Source of the DNA: Marinobacter iranensis
Lineage (GTDB): Bacteria; Pseudomonadota; Gammaproteobacteria; Pseudomonadales; Oleiphilaceae
Assembly (NCBI RefSeq): GCF_029207565.1
Contig: NZ_JANCMW010000003.1
Coordinates: 62,001-126,000, forward strand
Direction: 5' to 3'
Length of the DNA: 64,000 nucleotides
Positions 1 through 9,093 of the stretch are shown here, one piece after another (the stretch's first letter is position 1; each line of letters opens with the position of its first letter). Below the pieces are notes generated by a model. That model worked only from the letters and a program-made list of their open reading frames with translations, was not told the DNA's origin and ran no database searches. A program made the position numbers and the translations under genes.

Positions 1-2268
1 GGCCATATCACCTCCATCAAGGGCGACGAAGACGACCCGTTAAGCCATGGCCACATCTGCCCCAAGGCCGTCGCCCTGCAGGACCTCCATGAAGATCCGG
101 AGCGGCTGCGCAAACCGGTACGCCGCACTAGCGATGGCTGGCAGGAAATGGAATGGAACGAAGCCTTTGATCTGGTGGCAGACCGCCTGCACAGCGTGCG
201 CAAGGAACACGGCCGCAACAGCATCGGTGCCTACCTGGGCAACCCGAACGTACATAACCACGGCTCCCTGGTCGCGACAACGCCGTTTCTCCGGGCTTTG
301 GGCACCCAGAACCGTTTCTCCGCCACCTCCAACGACCAGTTGCCCCATATGCTGGCAAGCCTGGAGATGTTTGGCCACCAGATCCTGTTCCCCATCCCAG
401 ACATCGACCGCACCGACCTGTTTATCTGCATTGGCGCCAACCCCATGGCCTCCAACGGCAGCCTGATGACGGTACCGGATTTCCGGGGCCGCCTCAAAGC
501 CCTCAAGGGCCGCGGCGGCAGGATGGTGGTGGTCGACCCACGCCGCACCGAAACCGGCAAACTGGCGGACGAGTTCCATTTTATCCGCCCGGGGACCGAC
601 GCCCTGTTGCTGATGGCGATGGTGCACACCCTGTTCGAGGAAAACCTGGTCAACCTGGGCCACGCGGAACCCTTTACCAAAGATGTGGACCTGGTGCGCC
701 TGGCCGCCATGAGCTTCACACCGGAAGCCGTCAGTGAGCATACCGGCATGCCCGCCGCAGACATCCGCAACCTGGCCCGCCAGCTCGCCACCACGCAGCG
801 AGCCGCCCTCTACACCCGCATGGGCACCAGCACCCAGGCCTTTGGCGGCGTTGCCACCTGGCTTGCCTATGTGCTCAATATCCTGACCGGAAAGCTGGAT
901 AGCACCGGCGGTGTGATGTTCACGCAGCCCGCCATTGACCTTGTCGCGCTGGGCGCCATGTCTGGCCAGAACGGGCATTTTGGCAAACGGTTCAGCCGGG
1001 TGAAGAAACTGCCGGAGTTCGGGGGTGAATACCCCTCCAGCACCATGGCCGATGAGATTCTGACACCGGGTGAGGGCCAGATACGCGCGTTTGTGACGGT
1101 GGCGGGCAACCCGGTACTCTCGAGCCCCAACGGTGGCCGTCTCGACGAAGCTTTCAGCGGGCTGGATTTCATGGTGTCGGTAGATTACTACCTGAACGAA
1201 ACCACGCGCCACGCGGACGTTATTCTCCCGCCGACAGCGGGACTTGAGCGCAGCCATTACGACCTGATTTTCAGCATGTTCGCGGTTCGCAACACCGCCA
1301 AATACAGCCCTGCCCTGTTCGATGCCGGCAAGGACACCCGCCACGACTGGCAGATATTGCTGGAACTGGCGCACCGCCTGGAGAAGAAAAGAAAAGGCGG
1401 CCGCCTGCCCCTGCGCGCGGAAATGGGCTGGCGCGCGTTCAAGCAGATCGGGCCGGACCCGATCCTTGACCTGATGTTGCGCTCGGGGCCTTATGGCACC
1501 GATATCGGGCCAGCACGTGGCCTGGCCCAGCCCGCGATCGACCTGGTGATGGACATTCTCCCGAAGCGTCACCCACTGCAGGGCCTGGCGAAACTCAGCC
1601 CGCTGAACCGACACTGGCAGGACCTGCCCAAGGGACTTTCAATCAATGCCCTCAAGGAGCTACCCAATGGTGTGGACCTGGGACCACTGCGGCCTTGTAT
1701 GCCCGGCCGGCTGTTCACCCGTGACGGCAAGGTGAACCTGGCCCCCCGCCGTTACCTGCAGGACCTGGAACGCCTGCACTCGCTGCTGTCTGCCACACCC
1801 GTCGACAGCCTGTTACTGATCGGGCGCCGGCACGTGCGCAGCAACAATTCCTGGATGCACAATAGCCAGCGGTTGGTTAAGGGCAAAGAGCGCTGTACCC
1901 TGATGATCAACCCGAAAGATGCCGCCCGTTGTGGCCTGCAGACCGGTGACTCGGCAGAGGTTGGTTCAGCATCCGGCCAGATCGTATTACCGGTGGAGAT
2001 CACCGAGGATATTATGGCGGGCGTGGTCTCCGTGCCCCATGGCTGGGGCCACCACCGGTCGGGCACTGGCCAGAGTGTGGCCGTTGCCCATGCTGGCGCC
2101 AGCATTAACGATGTACTGAGCGACCAGGAAACAGATCTGCTCGTGGGTACATCCGTACTTAATGGACAATCTGTTACTGTGAAAGCCTGGCGCGCAGACC
2201 ACCAACGAAAACGGGCCCGACCCCCTCAAGGGAGAACTCTATGCCTCAGTGGCTCCAATGGACATTGA
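1..2268 (+). CDS. Molybdopterin-dependent oxidoreductase (5' end outside window)
   Basis: The frame is open from base 1, so the protein is truncated at its N terminus; 755 residues are visible. It resembles large catalytic subunits of the DMSO reductase/formate dehydrogenase/assimilatory nitrate reductase superfamily. Visible signs are the GHICPKA segment that normally follows the N-terminal iron-sulfur region, cofactor-pocket motifs around CIGANPM and VVVDPRRTETG, a VILPPTAGLER segment, and a C-terminal molydopterin dinucleotide-binding domain (roughly the last 150 residues, with NPKDAARCGL). The N-terminal Cys motif that would show whether a 4Fe-4S cluster is present lies off the window, so substrate cannot be judged. 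The gene overlaps the next one by 28 bases, suggesting co-translation. Confidence 0.88.
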   Translation, partial: GHITSIKGDEDDPLSHGHICPKAVALQDLHEDPERLRKPVRRTSDGWQEMEWNEAFDLVADRLHSVRKEHGRNSIGAYLGNPNVHNHGSLVATTPFLRALGTQNRFSATSNDQLPHMLASLEMFGHQILFPIPDIDRTDLFICIGANPMASNGSLMTVPDFRGRLKALKGRGGRMVVVDPRRTETGKLADEFHFIRPGTDALLLMAMVHTLFEENLVNLGHAEPFTKDVDLVRLAAMSFTPEAVSEHTGMPAADIRNLARQLATTQRAALYTRMGTSTQAFGGVATWLAYVLNILTGKLDSTGGVMFTQPAIDLVALGAMSGQNGHFGKRFSRVKKLPEFGGEYPSSTMADEILTPGEGQIRAFVTVAGNPVLSSPNGGRLDEAFSGLDFMVSVDYYLNETTRHADVILPPTAGLERSHYDLIFSMFAVRNTAKYSPALFDAGKDTRHDWQILLELAHRLEKKRKGGRLPLRAEMGWRAFKQIGPDPILDLMLRSGPYGTDIGPARGLAQPAIDLVMDILPKRHPLQGLAKLSPLNRHWQDLPKGLSINALKELPNGVDLGPLRPCMPGRLFTRDGKVNLAPRRYLQDLERLHSLLSATPVDSLLLIGRRHVRSNNSWMHNSQRLVKGKERCTLMINPKDAARCGLQTGDSAEVGSASGQIVLPVEITEDIMAGVVSVPHGWGHHRSGTGQSVAVAHAGASINDVLSDQETDLLVGTSVLNGQSVTVKAWRADHQRKRARPPQGRTLCLSGSNGH

Positions 2269-2696
2269 TCGTCGCCGGCCTGCTGGCCATCGCATTGCTC
2301 GCGGCCTTTATTGCCCGCCAGTTCCGCACCCTGCAGGACAGCAAAAAACGGCAGGAGAAAACCGAGGCCTTCCAGAAAGAACGCCGAGGCAGCATGATAG
2401 AAAGTATCCGGGTATTGTCCATGGCGGTGGAGGAGGACCAGATCGAGTATTCCGAAGCCTGCCTGAGGATCAAGGGACTGCTGGATCACGTGGCCCCGGA
2501 ACTGCTGGCGCAATCACCCTTCCGGGTCTTCCAGGAGGTGCATGATCAGATCCAGCACATGCCCACCCACCGTGCGCGCCAGGAAACCGAAACCCGCTTT
2601 GTGGAAAAAATGGACAGGGAGCGGCTGGCGGTTGAGGAAAAGCACGCCGATGCCATTCGACGGGCTGCAACGGCCCTTCGTCATCATCAGTTCTAG
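2241..2696 (+). CDS. DUF2489 domain membrane-anchored protein
   Basis: 151 residues. One N-terminal membrane segment (about residues 6-24, rich in Leu/Ala/Ile) is followed by a basic stretch and an alpha-helical cytosolic domain rich in Glu, Gln and Arg. The pattern fits the DUF2489 family of gammaproteobacteria; function unknown. The start is supported by AAGGGAGAAC just upstream of the ATG. It begins inside the end of the oxidoreductase gene (28-base overlap), so the two are probably expressed together, but a functional link to the oxidoreductase is only an inference. Confidence 0.8.
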   Translation: MPQWLQWTLIVAGLLAIALLAAFIARQFRTLQDSKKRQEKTEAFQKERRGSMIESIRVLSMAVEEDQIEYSEACLRIKGLLDHVAPELLAQSPFRVFQEVHDQIQHMPTHRARQETETRFVEKMDRERLAVEEKHADAIRRAATALRHHQF

Positions 2697-3033
2697 ACTG
2701 TGTCTCAAAGCCGGCCCACTGGAGCTTTCCAAGTATTTTTGTAACAGTTTGTAATCGGTTTTCGTCACCACAACCACGATTAGCTTTACAAATCAACCTC
2801 TTCAGATACTACGAAAATCTGACGCCTTGCTCACTAACCAAACCCCAACATGACTGGCTTTTATTTCCTTCCATATTGGCTAAGTTTAGAACAGGACGTT
2901 GCCAATACTGACCCTGCAACGGTTCTCGTTGTTTTCTCCTGAACACGTTTGGTTTGATCTGCAACAAGCGGGTGAGCTTGCCGGCCTTAGGGCCGGCTTT
3001 TTTGCGGGGCTGGAGAAATCTGGTGGCAGGTGG
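2697..3033. other. Intergenic region, possible small transcript
   Basis: 337 bases between the DUF2489 gene and the convergent HDOD gene. No convincing coding frame. The first 120 bases are AT-richer than the surroundings. It ends in a strong plus-strand intrinsic terminator (2980-3003) about 285 bases after the DUF2489 stop. That distance is long for a simple 3' UTR, so an independent small RNA ending at the terminator is possible; I found no clear promoter. Confidence 0.4.
2980..3003 (+). terminator. Intrinsic terminator
   Basis: Seven-base-pair GC stem GCCGGCC/GGCCGGC with loop TTAG, followed by six T on the plus strand. It would end transcription from the DUF2489 gene or from a small RNA in the preceding gap. 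Confidence 0.85.
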
Positions 3034-4401
3034 TTACTGATTCATCATCCCTGCCATGGCCATGATGCTGTCCTTGCTATGCACAAGCTCGTCAAACTGC
3101 TCTTCCACCTTCTTCCTGTTCAGCCCGAGGGATTCATAGAACTCATCCGACACCTCCTCCCCGGTTCCCCCCAGCGCCACACCACGCCTGGTCAGCAATT
3201 GTCGGCCCAGCCACAGCAGTTTGCTGTAAACCGCGTGAGGACCATCGTAGTCCGGGTTCTTCTGGTTGCGGATCGCCAGGTTGACTTCGTCTGGCATGCC
3301 CCAATTCTGCATCAGCTCAGCCGCAATCTGCTCACGGGTCACGCCCAGCAGGAAATGCTCAATCAGTGACGAATCAATATGGGGATTGGCTTCCAGAGAG
3401 CGGCAAACCAGCTTGAAGTGGGGCGGGAACACCTGCGCCAGCACCAGGTAACCAAAATTGTGCAGTAGCCCGGACAGGTAGGCCAGGCCAAATACCGGGC
3501 GCTCGCCACGGGGCATCATACTGGCCAGGATGCCCGCCGACTGCGCCTGCCATATCGCCTGCTGCCAATAATCCACGTAGCCTTCAGGGTGGTCCTGGGG
3601 CTGTTTGAGGGCGCGGCCCAGGGACAGGCCCATAGCCAGGTTCATCACCAGATCGAACCCCAGGATTCTTGAGACGGCATCATGAACCGAACGCACCTGC
3701 CCCGCCGCGGCATAAAACGACGATGACGCCCAGCTCACCACCTGAGCTGCCAGGCTGGGATCACTTTCCACTACGTCAACCAGGTCGCCCATTACGGCAT
3801 TGGGGTTGACCCGCAGGTGGATGATGCGTTGGGCGGTTTCCGGCAGGGGAGGCAGTTCCAGCGTGTCTTCCAGTCGCTGCTGGATACGCAAAGTGGTAAA
3901 CCGGCGAATGGCGGAGTGCAGTTGGTCCCGGTCCTTCTCGGGGCTGTTGAGATTCACCGCGATGGAGTCCCGCGCCACCGCAAACGATTGGCGGTCAGCG
4001 GCAACCGTTATAGTCCGGAATTCCTCCCCGGGCATGACCATGCAAAGGTTCTGGTCGCCAAGAACCAGCGCAACGGACACCAGCTCATCAACCCGCTCAT
4101 CAACAACGGTTGGCCAGCCCGTGAGGGACGGCAATGCCGGCAGTTCTGTCAGGCCGGAACGCTCCCGTACCCGTACCTGTTCCCGCCGCTTCATCACGCG
4201 CAGGTCCCGCCCCAGCTGTTTGTTCAGGGCATTGATATCCAGCAGGTCATCCTGGCGGCAAATCGCCTGGAGGTTTCCTTGTTCGTCAGTGAGCAACACC
4301 ATTCGCAACAGTTCATTGTCCCGGGCCTGGCTCACATCCCTCAGGGAAACGCCGGCAGCAGATTCACCCAGTGCCTGCCTGACTGCGACAGGTAGCTCCA
4401 T
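3034..4401 (-). CDS. HDOD domain protein with N-terminal YbaK-like domain
   Basis: 455 residues from the ATG at 4401, which has GGGAG seven bases upstream; the frame stays open further 5' but those residues look non-conserved. The N-terminal ~150 residues resemble the YbaK/aminoacyl-tRNA deacylase-like domain found fused to HDOD proteins in pseudomonads. The C-terminal part is an HDOD domain (LPPLPETAQRI, then DPSLAAQVV), a catalytically dead relative of HD phosphohydrolases used in signalling. Role unknown; HDOD proteins of this type are often linked to c-di-GMP or motility control, but nothing here shows that. It lies 130 bases downstream of recG on the same strand. Confidence 0.8.
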   Translation of the reverse strand: MELPVAVRQALGESAAGVSLRDVSQARDNELLRMVLLTDEQGNLQAICRQDDLLDINALNKQLGRDLRVMKRREQVRVRERSGLTELPALPSLTGWPTVVDERVDELVSVALVLGDQNLCMVMPGEEFRTITVAADRQSFAVARDSIAVNLNSPEKDRDQLHSAIRRFTTLRIQQRLEDTLELPPLPETAQRIIHLRVNPNAVMGDLVDVVESDPSLAAQVVSWASSSFYAAAGQVRSVHDAVSRILGFDLVMNLAMGLSLGRALKQPQDHPEGYVDYWQQAIWQAQSAGILASMMPRGERPVFGLAYLSGLLHNFGYLVLAQVFPPHFKLVCRSLEANPHIDSSLIEHFLLGVTREQIAAELMQNWGMPDEVNLAIRNQKNPDYDGPHAVYSKLLWLGRQLLTRRGVALGGTGEEVSDEFYESLGLNRKKVEEQFDELVHSKDSIMAMAGMMNQ

Positions 4402-4531
4402 AAGTTTCTCCCAAAATGTAGACGGTGCCCCGTTGGACACATTGGTTTCACTCAGTATAGGGCACAAACAGCGACCCGACTTTGACCTGAGACCGGTTTC
4501 CGCATGCTTCTGGCACCAGCGCAAACAGTTC

Positions 4532-6607
4532 TTATACGTCGCCGTAGCGAATTCGCTCACCCAGCCAGCGGCGGATCAGGCCATTGACCAACGCCGGCTG
4601 TTTCATCAGGGAGGGCGCCATTTCACGGATCGGCTCGATCCAGCCTTTGTCCCGATCAAAGTCCGCCAACCGGAACTGCATCATGCCGGTCTGGCGAGTG
4701 CCCAACACTTCTCCCGGCCCACGTATTTCCAGATCTTTTTCGGCGATCACGAAGCCGTCCTGGCTGTCTCGCAGGGCCTGCAGGCGCGCCTTGCCATTCA
4801 GTGACAGCGGTGGGTGGTACATCAGCACACAGAAACTGGCCTCTTCGCCCCGGCCAACCCGGCCCCGCAACTGGTGTAATTGCGCCAGCCCCAGGCGCTC
4901 CGGGTTCTCGATGATGATCAGCGAGGCATTGGGTACATCCACGCCCACCTCGATAACGGTGGTCGCCACAAGCAGGTCCAGTTCGCCGTTCTTGAACTGC
5001 TCCATAACCGCCGCTTTTTCGGCCGCTTTCAGGCGGCCGTGGACAAGGCCCACCTTCAGGTCCGGCAGCCGTTCCGCCAGTTCCTCTGCCGTCACTTCCG
5101 CCGCCTGGCACTGCAACGCCTCGGATTCCTCAATCAGTGTACACACCCAGTACGCCTGGCGGCCCTCCTTGCAGGCCTTCCGTACCCGATCGGTGACATC
5201 GTCACGCCGGCTGTCGGGAATCGCGATGGTTTCAATGGGCTTACGGCCGGGTGGCAACTCGTCAATCACCGAGGTATCCAGATCCGCATAGGCACTCATG
5301 GCCAGCGTACGTGGAATCGGGGTTGCTGTCATAATCAGTTGGTGTGGTGCCATGGTGCCGCCAACACCCTTCTCCCGCAAGGCCAGCCGCTGGTGCACGC
5401 CGAACCGGTGCTGCTCATCCACAATCACCAGCGCCAGGCGGCTGAAGGCAACGTCTTCCTGAAACAGGGCATGGGTGCCGATAACCACGGCGGCCTCACC
5501 GCTGCCAACCGCCTCCAGGGCTTCCTTTCTCGCCTTGCCCTTGATCTTTCCCGACAGCCACGCCAGGCGAATGCCCAGCGGCTCCAGCCAGCCGCGGAAG
5601 TTCTGATAATGCTGTTCTGCAAGAATTTCAGTGGGCGCCATCAGGGCCACCTGGGCACCGGCCCCGATCGTCTGCAGGGCCGCAAGCGCCGCCACCACGG
5701 TTTTGCCGGAGCCCACGTCCCCCTGCACCAGCCGCAACATGGGAACCGGCTGGCTGAGGTCCTGGCGGATCTCGCTCATCACCTGACGCTGGGCACCGGT
5801 GAGGCTGAACGGAAGAAGATCGAGAAAGCGTTCCGGCAGGTCGCCGGTGGGAAGCAATGGCAAGGCTTCCCGGGCCTGAACCTGCTGGCGTACCTGCAGC
5901 AGGCTGAGTTGGTGGGCAAGTAACTCCTCCATCACCAGTCGCTGCTGGGCCGGGTGGCGCCCTTCCATCAGCAGGTGGACTGGAGCGTTGGCCGGCGGTG
6001 AATGCACCAGCCCCACCGCCTCAGTGATGCCCGGCAGTTGATAGCTTGCCAACAACTCCGCGGGCAACCATTCCCGAATGGGATAGCGTTTCAGGTAACC
6101 CAGGGCCTGCTGGCACAGACTGCGGACCCTTGGCTGCTGGATGCCCTCAGTCAGGGGGTAGACCGGCGTAAGGGTGGCTTCGCCTTGCGCCGGCATCGGC
6201 GGGGGGTTGACCTGGTACTCCGGGTGATAGAATTCGTAACCGGCACGCCCCGGCCGAACTTCACCAAAGCAGCGCACTCGCACCCCTTCGGTCAGTTGGT
6301 TCTTCTGGGCGGCGTTGAAGTGGAAGAAACGCATGACCAGGAAACCGCTATTATCCTTCAGGGTCACCTGCAGGCTGCGGCGCCGGCCCATGACCAAGTC
6401 GGTTTTCATCACCTCGCCTTCCACTACCCCGACATCGCCGATACGGAGATTCCCCATGGGAATAACACGAGTGCGGTCCTCATATCGATGCGGCAGATGG
6501 AACAGCAGGTCCTGGAGCGATTGGATGCCCAGTTTCGACAGCTTTTCCGCCAGGGCACTACCAACGCCCTTCAGGGTGGTAACAGGGATGTCATCCAGTG
6601 ATGTCAT
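4532..6607 (-). CDS. recG: ATP-dependent DNA helicase RecG
   Basis: 691 residues, the normal length. RecG remodels stalled replication forks and branch-migrates Holliday junctions. The N-terminal wedge/OB domain includes HLPHRYEDRT; then follow Walker A GDVGSGKT, DEQHRFG (the DEAH-type box II of RecG), TATPIPRTLA, and the C-terminal helicase domain with GRVGRG. It starts 8 bases after the oxyR stop, so oxyR-recG form one unit, an arrangement I recall from Pseudomonas. Confidence 0.97.
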   Translation of the reverse strand: MTSLDDIPVTTLKGVGSALAEKLSKLGIQSLQDLLFHLPHRYEDRTRVIPMGNLRIGDVGVVEGEVMKTDLVMGRRRSLQVTLKDNSGFLVMRFFHFNAAQKNQLTEGVRVRCFGEVRPGRAGYEFYHPEYQVNPPPMPAQGEATLTPVYPLTEGIQQPRVRSLCQQALGYLKRYPIREWLPAELLASYQLPGITEAVGLVHSPPANAPVHLLMEGRHPAQQRLVMEELLAHQLSLLQVRQQVQAREALPLLPTGDLPERFLDLLPFSLTGAQRQVMSEIRQDLSQPVPMLRLVQGDVGSGKTVVAALAALQTIGAGAQVALMAPTEILAEQHYQNFRGWLEPLGIRLAWLSGKIKGKARKEALEAVGSGEAAVVIGTHALFQEDVAFSRLALVIVDEQHRFGVHQRLALREKGVGGTMAPHQLIMTATPIPRTLAMSAYADLDTSVIDELPPGRKPIETIAIPDSRRDDVTDRVRKACKEGRQAYWVCTLIEESEALQCQAAEVTAEELAERLPDLKVGLVHGRLKAAEKAAVMEQFKNGELDLLVATTVIEVGVDVPNASLIIIENPERLGLAQLHQLRGRVGRGEEASFCVLMYHPPLSLNGKARLQALRDSQDGFVIAEKDLEIRGPGEVLGTRQTGMMQFRLADFDRDKGWIEPIREMAPSLMKQPALVNGLIRRWLGERIRYGDV

Positions 6608-6615
6608 ATCCCGGC

Positions 6616-7575
6616 TCAGGCGGTTGCGGCCGCAGCCGGGGTTTCAATCTTCGCTTTCTCGATCACCCGGCACTGGCTGGCCGCCAGCGACAGCACATCA
6701 ATCGCCTTTGGTCTCGGAAAGGTGACTCGCCAGGCCAACGCCACCGTACGGTAGGGCACCGGCGCCGCGAAGGGCCTGACCGCGAGGATGCTCTCGTCAT
6801 ATTGCATGGCCGTTGCCGCAGACAAAGGCAGAACGGTGATACCCAGGCCGGAGGCGACCATATGGCGAATGGTTTCCAGTGAACTGCCTTCGGTTACCAG
6901 CGAGGGAGCGGCGGCACTGGGATTACGGGTGACCGCCTCCACCAGCGGTGGGCAGGACTCCAGCACCTGGTCGCGGAAACAGTGGCCCGGACCGAGCAGC
7001 AGCAACTGCTCCTGCGCCAACTCTTCCGCTGTCAGGCTCTCACGCCTGGTCAGCGGGTGACCTCCCGGCAGGAGCACCACAAAGGGCTCGTCATAGAGCG
7101 GCAGGGTGACTACCTCGGGCTCTTCAAACGGCAGCGCGATGATGATGGCGTCGAGGTCTGACTGGCGCAGCTTCTGGCGCAGGGTCGCGGTGTAGTTTTC
7201 CTCAATGTAGAGCGGCATGTCCGGTGCCGCCCGGCGCAATTCCGGCAGCAGATGCGGGAACAGGTAGGGGCCGATGGTGTAGATGGCACCCACCTTGAGG
7301 GGCGCGTTAAGCTGGTTCTTGCCGTCCTGCGCCATATCGCGGATAACGCCCACCTGGTCCAGAACCCGCTGGGCCTGGTCGATGATACGCTTGCCGGTTT
7401 CGGTAACCCGGATGCTGTTCTTGCTGCGTTCAAACAGCGGGATGCCCAACTCATCCTCCAGCTTCTTGACGGCCACACTGAGAGTCGGCTGGCTGACATG
7501 GCAGCGCTCGGCGGCGCGGCCAAAATGCCTTTCCCGGGCAAGGGTAACAACGTATCTTAACTCGGTGAGAGTCAT
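6616..7575 (-). CDS. oxyR: Hydrogen-peroxide sensing LysR-type regulator OxyR
   Basis: 319 residues. The N-terminal winged helix-turn-helix (residues 1-60, with FGRAAERCHVSQPTLS) is typical of LysR regulators. Decisive are the two redox cysteines at residues 199 and 208 within GHCFRDQVLESC, the same positions as in E. coli OxyR; these form the peroxide-induced disulfide. GGAG lies ten bases before the ATG. It is immediately followed by recG and transcribed divergently from the SDR gene at 7665, so the 90-base gap at 7576-7664 should carry its autoregulated promoter. Confidence 0.95.
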   Translation of the reverse strand: MTLTELRYVVTLARERHFGRAAERCHVSQPTLSVAVKKLEDELGIPLFERSKNSIRVTETGKRIIDQAQRVLDQVGVIRDMAQDGKNQLNAPLKVGAIYTIGPYLFPHLLPELRRAAPDMPLYIEENYTATLRQKLRQSDLDAIIIALPFEEPEVVTLPLYDEPFVVLLPGGHPLTRRESLTAEELAQEQLLLLGPGHCFRDQVLESCPPLVEAVTRNPSAAAPSLVTEGSSLETIRHMVASGLGITVLPLSAATAMQYDESILAVRPFAAPVPYRTVALAWRVTFPRPKAIDVLSLAASQCRVIEKAKIETPAAAATA

Positions 7576-7664
7576 GATGGGCTCCGGTCAGAATTCGTCC
7601 AGGTCAGAGATCGCTTAAACGTTCCGTTAATTTATTAGCCAAAGCATAAGGATTGATATTGTCT

Positions 7665-8543
7665 ATGGCAATCACTGAACACAAACAAACGCCTCGAATA
7701 CTGGTGGCTGGTTGCGGCAAACTCGGCGGAGCGATAGCAGAGCGGCTTTCCCGGCAAGCCGATGTATTTGGCTTACGGCGCGACCCGGCCCGGGTTCCCC
7801 AAGGGGTTCGACCCCTTGGCGCTGACCTGATGCACCGGGAGCAGGTAGCATCGGTATTGCCAGACGGTGTCGATATTGTGATCTATTGCCTGACGCCCTC
7901 CAGTTACGATGAGGAGGGCTACCGCAACGCCTATGTTCGTGGCCTCGAGAATCTTGTCTCCGCCCTTGGCTCCCAGCCACTCGAACGCCTGATTTTCGTG
8001 AGCAGCAGCAGCGTCTACTCCCAGAACGACGACTCCTGGGTTGACGAGACCAGTCCCACAGAGCCCGCCCGGTTCAGCGGCCAGATGATCCTTGAAGGCG
8101 AGCAGACGGCCCTGAACAGTGGCAATCCCGCGACAATTGTAAGGTTCAGCGGTATTTACGGGCCCACGCGAAAGCAGTTTCTGGAGGCGGTCGTGAACGG
8201 CCGGATGGACCCGGCGTCGCCCGCTCCGTTCAGTAACCGCATTCACGAGGCCGACGCCGTGGCGGCGGTGTGTCACCTGGTAAACCGTGCATTGGCTGGA
8301 GCATCACTGGATCCGTGTTACCTCGCCAGCGACTGTGAGCCGGTGAGGCTCGATGAGGTGGTGGCCTGGGTGCGGGAGCAGTTGCCCTGCGAGCCCCCCG
8401 AGCCCGATGCCCGCATAGGCGGTCGTGCCGGCAGTAAACGATGCAGCAATCAGCGGCTTCTGGATACCGGCTTTCGTTTTCGTTACCCCGACTTCAGGGC
8501 CGGCTACCGCGAAATGATTGCGGACCGCCTGGAGGAAGGGTAA
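7665..8543 (+). CDS. NAD(P)-binding SDR / epimerase-like protein (YeeZ type)
   Basis: 292 residues from the ATG at 7665; in-frame TTG codons at 7653 and 7659 are alternatives, and 7659 has the better spacing from AAGGA. A Rossmann fold is shown by VAGCGKLGGAIAERL (glycine-rich loop) and an extended-SDR active site by VSSSSVYSQ. It resembles the atypical YeeZ-like extended SDRs, whose substrate is unknown. It is divergent from oxyR, which raises the possibility of OxyR control, but no direct sign was found. Confidence 0.75.
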   Translation: MAITEHKQTPRILVAGCGKLGGAIAERLSRQADVFGLRRDPARVPQGVRPLGADLMHREQVASVLPDGVDIVIYCLTPSSYDEEGYRNAYVRGLENLVSALGSQPLERLIFVSSSSVYSQNDDSWVDETSPTEPARFSGQMILEGEQTALNSGNPATIVRFSGIYGPTRKQFLEAVVNGRMDPASPAPFSNRIHEADAVAAVCHLVNRALAGASLDPCYLASDCEPVRLDEVVAWVREQLPCEPPEPDARIGGRAGSKRCSNQRLLDTGFRFRYPDFRAGYREMIADRLEEG

Positions 8544-8555
8544 GCGGGGCAGTCA

Positions 8556-8586
8556 TAAAAAAGGCGGCCCGCAAGCCGCCTTTCCT
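8556..8586. terminator. Bidirectional terminator between SDR gene and ridA
   Basis: Stem AAGGCGGC (8561-8568)/GCCGCCTT (8575-8582) with six-base loop. A run of six A before it gives a U-tract for minus-strand transcripts (ridA side); the plus-strand tail TTTCC is weaker. Confidence 0.8.
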
Positions 8587-8603
8587 GGAAGACCGGGCTG
8601 TTA

Positions 8604-8990
8604 TCAGCTCAGCACCATCACCGCTTCCATCTCTACCGGCACGCCCTTCGGCAAGGCGGCCACACCCACGGCTGCACGCGCCGGGTAGGGCTCCTGGAAG
8701 TAGGTGGCCATGATCTCGTTTACCGTTGCGAAATTGCTCAGGTCCGTCATGTAGATGTTGAGTTTGACGATGTCCTTGAGCTCACCGCCACTGGCCTCGC
8801 AGACCGCTTTCAGGTTCTCGAACACCTGGCGGGTCTTGGCGGCGAAATCACCCGCGACCACTTCCATGGTCTCCGGCACCAGCGGAATCTGTCCTGACAG
8901 GTATACGGTATCTCCCGCTTTCACTGCCTGGGAGTATGTACCAATGGCCTGTGGCGCATTTTCAGTCTGTATTATGGATTTATTGGTCAT
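8604..8990 (-). CDS. ridA: RidA family reactive intermediate (enamine/imine) deaminase
   Basis: 128 residues from the ATG at 8990, matching the family length; an upstream in-frame ATG at 9050 would add 20 residues without family resemblance. Family motifs are [20 protein letters not shown] near the N terminus and [13 protein letters not shown] with the conserved active-site arginine near the C terminus. RidA hydrolyses reactive 2-aminoacrylate released by PLP enzymes. It follows spoT on the same strand after a gap of about 100 bases, the usual spoT-ridA order. Confidence 0.93.
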   Translation of the reverse strand: MTNKSIIQTENAPQAIGTYSQAVKAGDTVYLSGQIPLVPETMEVVAGDFAAKTRQVFENLKAVCEASGGELKDIVKLNIYMTDLSNFATVNEIMATYFQEPYPARAAVGVAALPKGVPVEMEAVMVLS

Positions 8991-9093
8991 GACCTTGGGA
9001 CCCTCTTTTTCAAAACGCCAATCGTCGCCCTTGTGTGGCTGGCGTGTCAACAGGCCAAACGTCGTGCCCCTGGCCTGCTGACCAGCGACCGTT

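Noticed and set aside
40..1614. 524-codon minus-strand frame opposite the molybdopterin oxidoreductase
   Set aside because: Shadow of the conserved plus-strand gene; composition rich in His, Gly, Gln and Ala with no domain.
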